Part shown: positions 43,012-53,029 of the stretch, in pieces | How positions within the stretch are numbered: position 1 is the first letter of the stretch | Layout of the letters: each line of letters starts with the position of its first letter | Assembly: GCA_021782055.1 (NCBI GenBank) | Contig: JAJXVP010000003.1 | Coordinates: 1 to 59,686 of the forward strand | Length of the DNA: 59,686 nt | Origin: a bacterium | GTDB lineage: Bacteria > Spirochaetota > Spirochaetia > JABEVK01 | Reading direction: 5' to 3' | Translations under genes and position numbers: made by a program | The notes under the pieces: model-generated | What the model saw: the letters and a program-made list of their open reading frames with translations, nothing else | The model's database searches: none | Told to the model about the DNA's origin: nothing

Positions 43012-43641
43012 TTATCGGCACAGTCTGTCCCAAATTTCTTCGTGAATTTCAGTTTTTGGTTTTCGACCATCGATGAGGATGATTTCTGCTTCTGGAGACT
43101 CTCGTTTAAGTTGTTCCCATACTAAATGGTATCCGGCCCGTATTCGTTCTTGCAGGGTTGCCTTTTCAAAGAGTTCTTCAGCTAAAGCTCGTTGATCGCG
43201 TCGAGCCGCTGCCGTTTCTGTGTCGACATCTAAAAAGAAGATCGCTTCGGGTAGGGGAAAGGACGCTTGAAGAGACCATACTTGATCCCAGGGAAGGTCT
43301 AAACTTTGATACGCCATTGAGGAGAACCAATAGCGATCCGTTAAAATTTTTCGACCTTCTGTTAGACGGTGTTGAATACCAGCCCCTGCAAAAAGGTGTT
43401 CTTGGCGATCGGCGGCGAACAGCCAAGCCAACGTTTGAGAAGTTCCCTCCAGTTCCCGCCGCAGAAATCGCCGTAAAAGTGTCCCTATCGCTCCTGTTGT
43501 TGGTTCTGCCTCACAGTCCAGAGTGAGCTTTTCTTGTTGTGCCCTTGTCCGACACAGTTCCAGTTGGGTTGTGGTTCCCGAACCGTCCATTCCTTCAAGG
43601 ACGAAAAAGCCTTTCCAAATCTCTCTTTTTTTTTCTGTCAT
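43012..43641 (-). CDS. tmk: Thymidylate kinase-like protein
   Basis: The 209-residue protein matches dTMP kinase, which phosphorylates dTMP for DNA synthesis. It has FFVLEGMDGSGTTTQLELC (P-loop, about residues 14-32), the substrate segment EPTTGAIGTLLRRFL, the ILTDRYWFSSMAYQSLDL block with the catalytic Arg, and the FFLDVDTETAAARRDQR lid region. The P-loop reads GSGTTT; most enzymes have Lys where the first Thr of the triplet stands. Start chosen at ATG 43641; a GTG at 43668 would add nine residues. It is divergent from the Tol-like operon. Confidence 0.88.
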   Translation of the reverse strand: MTEKKREIWKGFFVLEGMDGSGTTTQLELCRTRAQQEKLTLDCEAEPTTGAIGTLLRRFLRRELEGTSQTLAWLFAADRQEHLFAGAGIQHRLTEGRKILTDRYWFSSMAYQSLDLPWDQVWSLQASFPLPEAIFFLDVDTETAAARRDQRALAEELFEKATLQERIRAGYHLVWEQLKRESPEAEIILIDGRKPKTEIHEEIWDRLCR

Positions 43642-43649
43642 TTTTCTTG

Positions 43650-43655
43650 TATAAT
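43650..43655 (+). promoter_or_regulatory. Possible -10 box of the envelope operon
   Basis: TATAAT at 43650-43655 is a perfect -10 hexamer, seven bases before the GTG at 43662. No clear -35 and no ribosome-binding site are visible. If used, transcription would begin at or next to the GTG and give a leaderless mRNA. Confidence 0.35.
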
Positions 43656-43661
43656 CTCCTT

Positions 43662-43883
43662 GTGCCACGATTTTTCTTAATTCTGATGCTGATTTTGTTT
43701 CCTTTTCTGGTGAGCTGGAGTTTTCCCTCCGGTATTACCGAAATTCGCGTGATGAAGGAAGTTTTACTTCTTCCTCCCCCTTTGCCTGAAATTTGGCCGG
43801 ATCAAACGGTTAAGCTTCAACCTAAAGGATGGATTACGTTGGAAGGTTCCCTTCGTCCCCTGCCTGAACCGGAGAACCCATGA
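43662..43883 (+). CDS. Small membrane-anchored protein before TolQ
   Basis: This 73-residue protein starts with a hydrophobic helix (FFLILMLILFPFLVSWSF) and continues with a short Pro-rich part (EVLLLPPPLPEIWPDQTV). Its stop overlaps the tolQ start in ATGA, which argues for a real, translated gene. The start is probably GTG 43662, or ATG 43686. The role is unknown; position suggests a partner of the proton-channel complex. Confidence 0.5.
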   Translation: MPRFFLILMLILFPFLVSWSFPSGITEIRVMKEVLLLPPPLPEIWPDQTVKLQPKGWITLEGSLRPLPEPENP

Positions 43884-44437
43884 ACCTCAACCCAGCCTCT
43901 TTATTCTTTCTCATCCCGATTTTAGCCGTGTCTGTGTATGCCGTCGCTCTCATTTTGCAGAAAGCCCTCCAGACTGCTATTCATAAGCCGCTTTCGGACG
44001 TTCACTTTGAAAGACTCCTTGAGCAATGTCAATTAGGGTATGCCTACGTCACTGAGGGGCTTGCCCCCCGGCATCCTTTGGCGCTTGTCCTTGAAGTTCC
44101 CGTCGTTCAACGAAGACGTTGTGCACAAACAGAATTAAGTCGGTACGAAGATCGGATTTCGTATTTGCCTATCCTTGCCAATGTCGCCACGCTCCTGGGA
44201 TTATTTGGTACAGTAACCGGGATGATTCTTGCGTTTTTAGCACTCCGCGCTGGAGGTGGTGCTGATCCTGCCGCCTTGGCTGGGGGTATCGCTCAGTCCT
44301 TGATTGCAACAGCCTTGGGGTTAATGGCGGCTGTACCCTGTTTAGGGTTTCATGCGGTTTTCCAACGGAGAGCGGATCGACTGGCAAGTCAGCTAGAAAC
44401 CCTGTTGGATGTCTTGGAGGAGCCTCGACGTGAATAA
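43880..44437 (+). CDS. exbB: MotA/TolQ/ExbB-type proton channel protein
   Basis: This 185-residue inner-membrane protein has three transmembrane helices: about residues 8-28, then 98-120 and 135-158. The typical motif LPILANVATLLGLFGTVTGMIL and the later AGGIAQSLIATALGLMAAVP carry the conserved Thr/Ser and Gly residues lining the proton path. With the TolR/ExbD-like and TonB/TolA-like genes downstream, it forms a complex that uses the proton-motive force to do work at the outer membrane. Sequence cannot separate TolQ from ExbB. Confidence 0.9.
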   Translation: MNLNPASLFFLIPILAVSVYAVALILQKALQTAIHKPLSDVHFERLLEQCQLGYAYVTEGLAPRHPLALVLEVPVVQRRRCAQTELSRYEDRISYLPILANVATLLGLFGTVTGMILAFLALRAGGGADPAALAGGIAQSLIATALGLMAAVPCLGFHAVFQRRADRLASQLETLLDVLEEPRRE

Positions 44438-44840
44438 ACTACGGCGCTCTCACCGGCAGCCGACGTGGCTTTTACTGACCCCTTTTATTGACGTTCTTTT
44501 GGTCTTGATCAGTTTTATCTTGAGCATAAGCTTTCAAATCCGCTTTGCTGTCGATGTTACTTTGCCACAAGCTCAAACAGGACGAAGTGTCCGTAATGAT
44601 TCGCTGACAGTTTCTGTGTTGCGCAATGGATCACTTTTGGTTGGGGGGCAAGTGACTTCGTTAGACGGATTAAATGCCGTATTGGATCAACAGCTCAAAG
44701 GTCATTCAGGGAATTGGCGGGTTTTTCTTCAGGGTGATGAAGAGATATCGTATAGTCTTTTGGTTCAAGTGATGGATGCGCTGAGACAGAGAGGAATCAC
44801 CGATATTTCCCTATTAACAAGGAAAGGAAGCAGGGAATGA
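44430..44840 (+). CDS. exbD: ExbD/TolR-type protein
   Basis: This 136-residue protein has one N-terminal transmembrane helix with the essential Asp (LLTPFIDVLLVLISFIL) and a periplasmic domain (VTLPQAQTG, then SLTVSVLRNGSLLVGG). The start is GTG 44430, seven bases after GGAGGA and overlapping the tolQ stop; a longer frame from 44409 is disfavoured. Partner of the preceding proton channel protein. Confidence 0.88.
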   Translation: MNKLRRSHRQPTWLLLTPFIDVLLVLISFILSISFQIRFAVDVTLPQAQTGRSVRNDSLTVSVLRNGSLLVGGQVTSLDGLNAVLDQQLKGHSGNWRVFLQGDEEISYSLLVQVMDALRQRGITDISLLTRKGSRE

Positions 44841-45481
44841 GAGGCGTAAGCCTCCTTTTTTGGGGCCTATCGCTCCTCTTTCACCTCATCATTCTCGTGT
44901 TGGTTCTGGCATTTTGGCCCGTAAACAGAATGCCACCTCCCTCTGTAAGTTTGCACTTAGAAAGTGGCCCAGCACCCAGTGGGGGGGGATTCGTCAGGGG
45001 CGAAGCGCCGCGTCCTACTCCTCCGAGAGCTCCTCGGGTTATAGCCCCGAAACCGGTTGTCCAGGTTCATTGGAACTCCTTAAGGGGAGAACTTCAACCG
45101 CAGTCCTCCACGCCTGAAAAGCTTCCAGCGCCAAGTTTCCCAGACCAAGAGTCCTCGGCCGAGGAGCTGTTAGGAGATGGCTCCTCCACACAGCAGCCAT
45201 CGGCAAAAGTTTGGACATCCTGGGGAGGGTCTGCTCCGCCGCTTTTACCTCCGGTTCCCCCGCAAAATATACCTGAAGGGGAAATTACTTGGAACTTGAC
45301 TTTATGGATTCCCCCACAGGGAGGCTCTCCGTCTCGGATTTTGGGCTTAGAAACAGCGCATCCTCGCCTTGATAGTTGGCTTGGTGCTTGGTTGGCCCGT
45401 CAGGGGTTTCCTGCCTCCGAAACTGGCAAAAGTTATCAGATTCACTGGGTCCTCAAGCTAAAAGCTGTGAGTCCGGAGTGA
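44837..45481 (+). CDS. TonB/TolA-like energy-transducing protein
   Basis: This 214-residue protein has an N-terminal membrane anchor (LLFWGLSLLFHLIILVLVLAFW), a Pro-rich periplasmic linker (APRPTPPRAPRVIAPKP, later PPLLPPVPPQNIPEG) and a C-terminal domain. The domain pattern (GEITWNLTLWIPP, then RLDSWLGAWLARQGF) resembles TonB/TolA C-termini. It overlaps the TolR gene in ATGA, so the three genes form a unit. It would transmit energy from the channel to an outer-membrane partner. The exact class (TonB versus TolA) is open. Confidence 0.75.
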   Translation: MRGVSLLFWGLSLLFHLIILVLVLAFWPVNRMPPPSVSLHLESGPAPSGGGFVRGEAPRPTPPRAPRVIAPKPVVQVHWNSLRGELQPQSSTPEKLPAPSFPDQESSAEELLGDGSSTQQPSAKVWTSWGGSAPPLLPPVPPQNIPEGEITWNLTLWIPPQGGSPSRILGLETAHPRLDSWLGAWLARQGFPASETGKSYQIHWVLKLKAVSPE

Positions 45482-45491
45482 AGAGTTAAGC

Positions 45492-48400
45492 ATGCGCTGG
45501 CGTTGGAATTGGAAAACCTTACAGCTACCACTACTCGTTGCCCTCGCTTGGCTCATGGCCACTTTGGTTCCGTTGGGAGGGGATGCGTTTTGGCAAAACC
45601 AAAAAAAAGCACTTTTGTCAGCGTTGCAAAAGTCCTTGGACGCAACGATTTCTTATGGGCGTTTATCATCGAACATTTTTGAATATCTTGATTTTCATGA
45701 TGTCAAAATTAGGGCTAACGGGCGGGATGTTTTTTACGCATCGGGTATTCGAGTCTATTGGAATTGGCTGGCAATCTTCCAAGGGCATGAAGAAAATGCG
45801 ATTGCCCGCTTACAAATTATCAATTCAAGGGTTCAGCTTGATACACAAAAAGATGCAGAATTTTTAGCAAATGGAGAACGTTTGCTTATGGACACCAAAG
45901 CGCAAGCTCCTCCGCCCATCGAGATCTTTAACCTGTCAGCCGATATAACCTCCCCTGAAGGGCATTTTAGCGCTGTCAATGGTTTCTTGACCCTGAAACG
46001 CCAGACGAATGAGTGGCAAATGAATTTTCGAACAGCTTTAGAGGGGCATTTGGCCAAAGCTGTATACGGATTATCGTCGGGATCAACGTCTTTACAAGGG
46101 GTGCTTCACGTCGATAACCAATTTCAAGATTGGGTAATCAAGGCTCACGCCGACACTTTGTCCACCAATTTGTTTGATTTGGGCGCCTTTGGGTTTCAGC
46201 TTGAAAGAACGCCCACCAAGATCTTGATTTCCAAAACACAAGACCAACAAGCCTTAGATTTGTCAGTCCTTTGGGATAATCAAGGGATCAAGGCCCAAAT
46301 GACCACTGATCACTATCAATTTTTACAGTGGTTACATTGGAAAAATTCGCTTGCTATTAATCGTTGGCTTGCGACAACTTGGACTGGCAAAGTTGCGCTA
46401 GAGTGGAATCCAAAAACCCAATTCTGGCAAGCGAAGATGAAAGGACAAGCACGCTTTTCTCGTGACTTGTTTCATGACCAAAGCTCTGCAACAGCGGATC
46501 TTGAGGCAGATTCTCATATTATTCGCGTTAAACAGTTTGAATTTGAAACTCTACATGGGGCACTGGGCTTTCAAGGTGATATTCTTGTCAAGTCAAAATT
46601 ACCAGAAGGAACTTTTACCGTAAAACACTGGAAGTTTCCTGGTTTAGGGACATTTAACGCTGAAACTATTTTACAACGGCAAGAGGATTACTGTACTTTT
46701 CAGGGTAAAAACTGGTTATGGAATCGTATTCAATTCAACAATCCTCATGGCCGTTTTGATCTTAAAGGGCAGCAAGTCTCATTTTTATTAACCTCTGGTT
46801 GGAAGGATTATCCTGAATTTTCGTTAGGCCTATCGGGAACCGCTTCCTGGCAGACTTCGTCACTTGCGGTCGCTTATAGCCTTGGTAACCTCTCCTTAGC
46901 AGGTTTGGCCTCACAAGCGGGCCCTGTCTCTTTAGATGCAGCGTTGGTGAATGCTCTATCTGGTTGGCAAGTTAGCTCTAGCGGACTGGTTCGTTCATCC
47001 CCTGAAGGCATCGAAGCCTCGCCCTCACTTTGGAAGCTTGTCGATGTCAAGCATCCGAAACGAAATGTTAGCTTTAATTTTTCTTTTCAAAAGCGTCTTC
47101 TCAAAGTTTCGCAGGTCGTGGGACAGTGGGATACTTTTCCTTTTTCAGGCGGCCTTACAGTAAATTTGCAAAAAAAAGATCATATTTCTCTTCGTTCTGA
47201 CTGGGATCTTTATCAGAAGCATTTCGATTTACAGGGAGAATACTGGCCCTCGTTACATCGGTTTATTTTAGGGGGAAGCTCGGGAATATCGGGAGTCTGG
47301 GAAGGAACACCTGAGTCCTGGTTGGCATCTTTTCAAGTCCAACGATTCCCGTTACCTGGTGGCGGATCTTTATCGTTTCAAGGCAGCTTGTCACAGCAAG
47401 GAAAGAATTTATCGGGCGGCTTCTACGAGGGTACGTGGCAAGGGTTTTACCCCTTAGGAAAATCCCCCTTTACGGTAAATTGGTATGCAGGTCTCGAGAA
47501 TCATCGCCTAGCTCTTCATATTCTTCGGTGGTCAGACCTTTGGGGGGTGCGGCAAGGAAGTTTGGCTCTTTCGTGGGGAAAGCTCTCGGTTCCCTGGCGT
47601 GCGGACTTGAGAATCACTTCGCCTGAAGGAGAATCTGAGCATATTCAGGTGAATTGGCTTTGGGGCGAAGTTGTTAATGTCGATGCCGAGTGGCGTCATT
47701 CCCCTGTGCAAAGGTTTCTCCCTGAGCCTTGGCAAGGAACCTGGCAAGGTCAGGGAAATTTTGTTTGGACCAAGACCGATGGGGTTAGCTGGAATGCCGC
47801 CGTAGCCTCTGAGAAATTCTTTTATGGAAATGATCCCGTTGCCGTGTCATGTGGAATGTCGGGGACTTCTTCACATTGGGAGGTTCACGGTTTTAAAGGA
47901 ACATGGGGAGGCGGTACGGTTTCTGATGGACGACTTTCTCTCGACTGGCAAAAAAAGGAATGGACTTGGGCTTCTCATCAATCGGTATCTGTAGCGGGTA
48001 AAAATTGGACGTGGCAAGGCGTGAACCAAGGGTGGTGGAAAGGGGATAAGCAGACATTAGAACTTAACACGACTTATCAATGGTCAAACGCGCAGTTAGG
48101 GAGTCTTCATTTCCCTCAAGGCGTTTTTCGAGGAGAACTTCACGATCAAAGTTGGCGCCTGAGTTCCGAAGATGGCGTTTTTAAGGCTCAGGGACAAGGA
48201 CTGTCTCATTATGAAGTTCATATTTTGTCACCGCAAGGGACAATCCTCAACGCAGAGGGACGGTTGAGCCCGCAGAATTTTCATACAGAAGTTACGAGTT
48301 TTCGGTTACCGCTAAAAGAAGTCGCCCCATGGCTAAACAGTGATATGTTGAGGATTCACGAGGGAGTCATGGTTGGTAGTGTGAACATTTCTGGCTCGTG

Positions 48401-49655
48401 GATTGATCCGAGTATTACCGGTGATGCAGAACTCCAGAATTTCGTCTTCGATAATGCCTTTTTACGAAAAACTGTGGGCCCGTTCTCGGGAGCCATAGAG
48501 TTTCGAGACAAGACGATTACCATTCCTGAAGTGAATGTCGGACCAAAAGGTCAAAGTTGGCTGGTGGGTGGAACGCTTCACTTTGACCATGCCGCGATTG
48601 ATCATTTTCATTTATCGGTGCGAACAGATGAGCTTTCTTGGATACCAGCTCGCTATGTATTAACAGGAATTGATGCAGAAGGTTGGGCGTCGGGTGAGCT
48701 TTCCTTTGTAGGTGATGCGTATGCGATGACGATACGGGGGGATTTAACGGTTCAGAACACCGAAATGCAGTTGGTTCCCGTTCAAGAGACCCCAGAAAGC
48801 AACTACGGACTGAACGTTGATTTACATATAAAAACAGGGCGCAAGGTCGAATTTGTCTGGCCAGATCCTAACATACCTCTGGTTAAAGCTACTGCTATGC
48901 CAGGACAGAAGTTGGTGATTCGTTACAACGATCAAACTTCTCAGTTTTCCCTGTTGGGGGTGATTGAGTTCTTAACAGGCGAAATTAATTATGTTTCACA
49001 AACCTTTCAGATTCAGGACGGAAAGTTAACCTTTCGTGAGTCAGAAAGCTCTTTTGACCCTCATCTCAGTGTTCACGCGGAACTTAAAACTCGTGATTCT
49101 GAAGGCCCAGTGATCATTATTCTCAAAGCGGATGGCCCTTTGAGTGAGTTTTCACCTACCTTTAGCACAATCCCTTATCGTACTCCTGAGGAGCTACAAC
49201 AACTCCTGGGAACCACTTTGGCCGTAGCAAGTTCGACGACACCCTTAGATTCAGCTTTTTCGGTAGCCTCGGATCTAGGTTCAGGCATCCTGTTGCGTCC
49301 TTTTGAAGAATCTGTTAAAAAAAGCTTTGGGTTAGATCTGTTTTCGATCCGAACCCAGATTCTTGAGAAGGCCCTAACGCAGTCAAGCTCGGCGACTTCA
49401 AGCTACCTTGACAATACAAGGGTGTATTTTGGTAAGTACTTAGGAGATAAGCTTTTTTTACAAGGGGATCTCAACATTCATCAAAATCCTGTCGTTGGTG
49501 GAATCCAGACGACCGGCTTTCAAGTGGACCCCGAAATACAGATGGAATTTACTACGCCGTTCTTTCTCTTGAATTGGACGATAGTCCCTCAGCATGTTCA
49601 AAGTTTATTTGTCACGGATAATACCGTAACGTTCAGTTGGAATTGGAGTTATTGA
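45492..49655 (+). CDS. tamB: Translocation and assembly module protein TamB
   Basis: This 1387-residue AsmA-like giant protein has an N-terminal anchor (LQLPLLVALAWLMATLV). A very long body of beta-strands should form a hydrophobic groove spanning the periplasm. The C-terminal DUF490 (TamB) domain occupies the last 350 or so residues (LSVRTDELSWIPARY, LVIRYNDQTSQFSLLGVIEF, SVHAELKTRDSEGPVIIILK). TamB-type proteins move phospholipids or assist outer-membrane protein assembly, and spirochaetes have it next to bamA (TP0325 in T. pallidum). It lies ten bases after the TonB-like gene and 15 before bamA. Confidence 0.92.
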   Translation: MRWRWNWKTLQLPLLVALAWLMATLVPLGGDAFWQNQKKALLSALQKSLDATISYGRLSSNIFEYLDFHDVKIRANGRDVFYASGIRVYWNWLAIFQGHEENAIARLQIINSRVQLDTQKDAEFLANGERLLMDTKAQAPPPIEIFNLSADITSPEGHFSAVNGFLTLKRQTNEWQMNFRTALEGHLAKAVYGLSSGSTSLQGVLHVDNQFQDWVIKAHADTLSTNLFDLGAFGFQLERTPTKILISKTQDQQALDLSVLWDNQGIKAQMTTDHYQFLQWLHWKNSLAINRWLATTWTGKVALEWNPKTQFWQAKMKGQARFSRDLFHDQSSATADLEADSHIIRVKQFEFETLHGALGFQGDILVKSKLPEGTFTVKHWKFPGLGTFNAETILQRQEDYCTFQGKNWLWNRIQFNNPHGRFDLKGQQVSFLLTSGWKDYPEFSLGLSGTASWQTSSLAVAYSLGNLSLAGLASQAGPVSLDAALVNALSGWQVSSSGLVRSSPEGIEASPSLWKLVDVKHPKRNVSFNFSFQKRLLKVSQVVGQWDTFPFSGGLTVNLQKKDHISLRSDWDLYQKHFDLQGEYWPSLHRFILGGSSGISGVWEGTPESWLASFQVQRFPLPGGGSLSFQGSLSQQGKNLSGGFYEGTWQGFYPLGKSPFTVNWYAGLENHRLALHILRWSDLWGVRQGSLALSWGKLSVPWRADLRITSPEGESEHIQVNWLWGEVVNVDAEWRHSPVQRFLPEPWQGTWQGQGNFVWTKTDGVSWNAAVASEKFFYGNDPVAVSCGMSGTSSHWEVHGFKGTWGGGTVSDGRLSLDWQKKEWTWASHQSVSVAGKNWTWQGVNQGWWKGDKQTLELNTTYQWSNAQLGSLHFPQGVFRGELHDQSWRLSSEDGVFKAQGQGLSHYEVHILSPQGTILNAEGRLSPQNFHTEVTSFRLPLKEVAPWLNSDMLRIHEGVMVGSVNISGSWIDPSITGDAELQNFVFDNAFLRKTVGPFSGAIEFRDKTITIPEVNVGPKGQSWLVGGTLHFDHAAIDHFHLSVRTDELSWIPARYVLTGIDAEGWASGELSFVGDAYAMTIRGDLTVQNTEMQLVPVQETPESNYGLNVDLHIKTGRKVEFVWPDPNIPLVKATAMPGQKLVIRYNDQTSQFSLLGVIEFLTGEINYVSQTFQIQDGKLTFRESESSFDPHLSVHAELKTRDSEGPVIIILKADGPLSEFSPTFSTIPYRTPEELQQLLGTTLAVASSTTPLDSAFSVASDLGSGILLRPFEESVKKSFGLDLFSIRTQILEKALTQSSSATSSYLDNTRVYFGKYLGDKLFLQGDLNIHQNPVVGGIQTTGFQVDPEIQMEFTTPFFLLNWTIVPQHVQSLFVTDNTVTFSWNWSY

Positions 49656-49670
49656 CACGAAGGAGAGTTC

Positions 49671-52316
49671 ATGACGTTTCGCAGGTTATTTGCCGTTCTG
49701 ATTTTCACGGCAACGGGGTTGTCAGCCTTTGCTCAAGCGGCTTCGGGTTCAGCGTCCTCAGCTGGCAGTCCCTCGGTTCCCGCTGTTCAGGATTGGTATA
49801 TGAACAAGCCCATTGCCGATATCCGCTTTGAGGGGCTTGTTACCATTCAGCGAAGCGAATTGGATGGTGTTGTACGCCCCTACATCGGTAAAAAGTTTAC
49901 GGATGAATTGTTTCAACAGCTACAAGGTGACCTTTACAATCTTGACTATTTTGAAGGGTTAATTGCTCCTACGGCGGTGAAAGCCGACCCGCAGGGCGAT
50001 CAGGTAATCTTGATTTTCAAAGTCAAGGAAAAGCCGACGATTGCAGATTTTGTCTTTAATGGTAACACAAAAATTAGCTCTTCGGATCTTTCAGGGGTGC
50101 TAACATCCAAAAAAGGCGACATCATCAACCAGGGAAAAATCAAAGCCGACGAGCAGGCTCTATTAAAATATTATAATGATCATGGGTACCTCGCAGCCAA
50201 AGTAACTTCGACAACCGAGGTGAACAAAAAGCACGAGGCCACTGTTTACTTTAATATTGATGAAGGAATGCAGACCGCCGTCAAGAAAATTGAATTTCAA
50301 GGGCTTTCTTTTGCCACGGCGGCAACTCTCAAAGGTTTAATGGATACCAAAGAAGTTGGCTGGTTCGATGCTGGGCTTTTTAAAGATGCAGCCTTTGCCA
50401 AGGACTTGCGAACGATTGAACAATATTACTGGGATAGAGGATATATAGACGCAAAAATTGTCGATGTCCAAAAAAAAGTAGAGTTTGATAAAACGAATGA
50501 CAGAAATCTCTTGGACATTATGATAACGATTCACGAGGGTAAGCCGTTTATTTTCGGAGGCTTTACCTTCCATGGCAATGAAATATTCTCAACCGCAAAA
50601 CTTGAGTCTCTTGTTCGCCAGCCGGTGGGAAGTGTCATCAGTAAAGAACGAGTTGACGCAGATTTTCAACGAGTTTCGGATTTGTATTATGAAAACGGTT
50701 ACATCTTTAATGAAATTAAAAAGACGGAAGTCCGTACGGGAAATAAAATTTCATATGTAATTGACATTGTTGAGCGTCCCCGCGCTCACATCGAAAGCAT
50801 CTTGGTTAAAGGGAATACAAAAACAAAAGCTTACGTCATCACCAGGGAAATGCCTATTCAAGTGGGTGATGTCTTTAGTAAAGCAAAAATTGTGGAGGGG
50901 ATCCATAACCTCTATAACTTGCAGTATTTTAATAGCATCGTTCCTGAAACCCCGCAGGGATCCGCTGATGGACTCATGGATTTAGTCCTGAATGTCGAAG
51001 AAGCAAAAACCGCAGATATGTCCTTTGGTCTATCGTTCTCAGGGGCCACGTCCTTTCCTGTGTCTGCACAGATTAAGTGGGGAGATAAAAACTTTCTCGG
51101 CGAAGGCTACAATTTTAGTGTGGCGTCGAGCCTTTCTCCCATCATTCAAAGTTTAAACGTCAGCTTTATTGATAACTGGGCCTTTGATCAGCGCCTCACG
51201 TTAGGCTGGAATTTGGGAATTTCGCATGCGATCAACCAAAATATTCCTCAAGATGCCAATGCCCCCCTGTCAACCGGAATTGGAACCTCAGTCCCTGACC
51301 CTTACAACCCTAACGACTATGTTTTTACGGACTCAGAAACCTACGGTGGTCACTCGTACAATGCTGGGGATCCGTTTCCTGGTGTTCCCACCTCCAATGA
51401 TATTACACAACTCCATCTCGTAACTCGTTACCAATACGACCTTTCGAATAACCAAGCCCAGTATTCGACCATGCAATATGAGTCCTACGATTTCTCACTC
51501 GGTGTGAATACGGGCTATGCCTGGTACCTACCTTGGGGACGGCTCAGCGTGGGGACTGGTGCTCAGTCTGGCTTGCAGTATGTCTCGTATGATTCTACGT
51601 TGTTCCGCCCTGCAAGTTACGTTGTTCGTCAGAACAACCTCAATTGGCAGTTTAACAACCAGATTTGGGCAAAAACGGCCTGGGATACCAGAGATTTGGT
51701 CTATAACCCAACGTCGGGGTTTTTGCTGTCACAAACTATGACGTTAGATGGCGGCTTCCTCGTGGGACAATCCTCCTGGAGCCGTTGGGATGGGACAGCG
51801 GACTTTTATCTGAAGCTTCTCGACTTGCCCATTACCGATAGTTACGATTTTCAATGGGTGTTCCGTGCTCATACAGGGGCAAGCTTTTTGATGCCAGGCT
51901 TAGGTGGACCTAGCTACATTGTGGCTCAGCCAACAGAATTGGTGAATGTGGATGGAATGCTCAGTGGTCGTGGCTGGGGGTATATTACGGGACTCAACGC
52001 AGCTTGGAACAGCGGTGTCGAATTCCGTTTTCCTGTAATTCCTAGCTTTTTGTGGCTTGATACGTTTGTTGACTCGTCTTGGTTACTCTATAATGACAGT
52101 ACCTACACGAGTCTGTCGCAAATTCCGTACGGTCAGAAGCATTATTCTTGGGGTTTTGGTCTACGCGTCGTAAGCCCACAGTTCCCCATTGCGGTTTATT
52201 TAGCCAAACCGTTCTTGTTGAATGACAGTAATAACGTCGTTTGGCAAAAAGGGCAGGGCATTTTTGGGCCCCAAGCGGATATGACACTCGTTATTGCTTT
52301 CGGTTATACAAATTAG
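49671..52316 (+). CDS. bamA: Outer-membrane protein assembly factor BamA
   Basis: BamA (881 residues) folds beta-barrels into the outer membrane. Signal peptide: MTFRRLFAVLIFTATGLSAF, cut after AQA. Five POTRA repeats follow from about residue 45 to 435 (IADIRFEGLVTIQRSELDG; IADFVFNGNTKISSSDLSG; VKKIEFQGLSFATAATLKG; FGGFTFHGNEIFSTAKLES; IESILVKGNTKTKAYVITR). Then comes a 16-strand barrel with long Tyr- and Trp-rich strands, including SGRGWGYITGLNAAWNSGVE. The order tamB-bamA-skp matches T. pallidum TP0325-TP0327. AGGAGA lies before the ATG. Confidence 0.96.
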   Translation: MTFRRLFAVLIFTATGLSAFAQAASGSASSAGSPSVPAVQDWYMNKPIADIRFEGLVTIQRSELDGVVRPYIGKKFTDELFQQLQGDLYNLDYFEGLIAPTAVKADPQGDQVILIFKVKEKPTIADFVFNGNTKISSSDLSGVLTSKKGDIINQGKIKADEQALLKYYNDHGYLAAKVTSTTEVNKKHEATVYFNIDEGMQTAVKKIEFQGLSFATAATLKGLMDTKEVGWFDAGLFKDAAFAKDLRTIEQYYWDRGYIDAKIVDVQKKVEFDKTNDRNLLDIMITIHEGKPFIFGGFTFHGNEIFSTAKLESLVRQPVGSVISKERVDADFQRVSDLYYENGYIFNEIKKTEVRTGNKISYVIDIVERPRAHIESILVKGNTKTKAYVITREMPIQVGDVFSKAKIVEGIHNLYNLQYFNSIVPETPQGSADGLMDLVLNVEEAKTADMSFGLSFSGATSFPVSAQIKWGDKNFLGEGYNFSVASSLSPIIQSLNVSFIDNWAFDQRLTLGWNLGISHAINQNIPQDANAPLSTGIGTSVPDPYNPNDYVFTDSETYGGHSYNAGDPFPGVPTSNDITQLHLVTRYQYDLSNNQAQYSTMQYESYDFSLGVNTGYAWYLPWGRLSVGTGAQSGLQYVSYDSTLFRPASYVVRQNNLNWQFNNQIWAKTAWDTRDLVYNPTSGFLLSQTMTLDGGFLVGQSSWSRWDGTADFYLKLLDLPITDSYDFQWVFRAHTGASFLMPGLGGPSYIVAQPTELVNVDGMLSGRGWGYITGLNAAWNSGVEFRFPVIPSFLWLDTFVDSSWLLYNDSTYTSLSQIPYGQKHYSWGFGLRVVSPQFPIAVYLAKPFLLNDSNNVVWQKGQGIFGPQADMTLVIAFGYTN

Positions 52317-52325
52317 GAGGAAAAG

Positions 52326-52931
<606 letters not shown>

Positions 52932-52968
52932 ACTTTCAAACTCACCAGAAGTGTTAAATTGACACGAA

Positions 52969-53004
52969 ACTCTTCCCGGACAAGGCTTCGGGAAGAGTCT
53001 CTTT
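52969..53004 (+). terminator. Intrinsic terminator of the envelope operon
   Basis: ACTCTTCCCG (52969-52978) pairs perfectly with CGGGAAGAGT (52989-52998) and is followed by CTCTTT. It lies about 40 bases after skp and ends the cluster that starts at 43662. Confidence 0.8.
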
Positions 53005-53029
53005 AGCGTCGAGTTTTTTAGCTTCGCGC

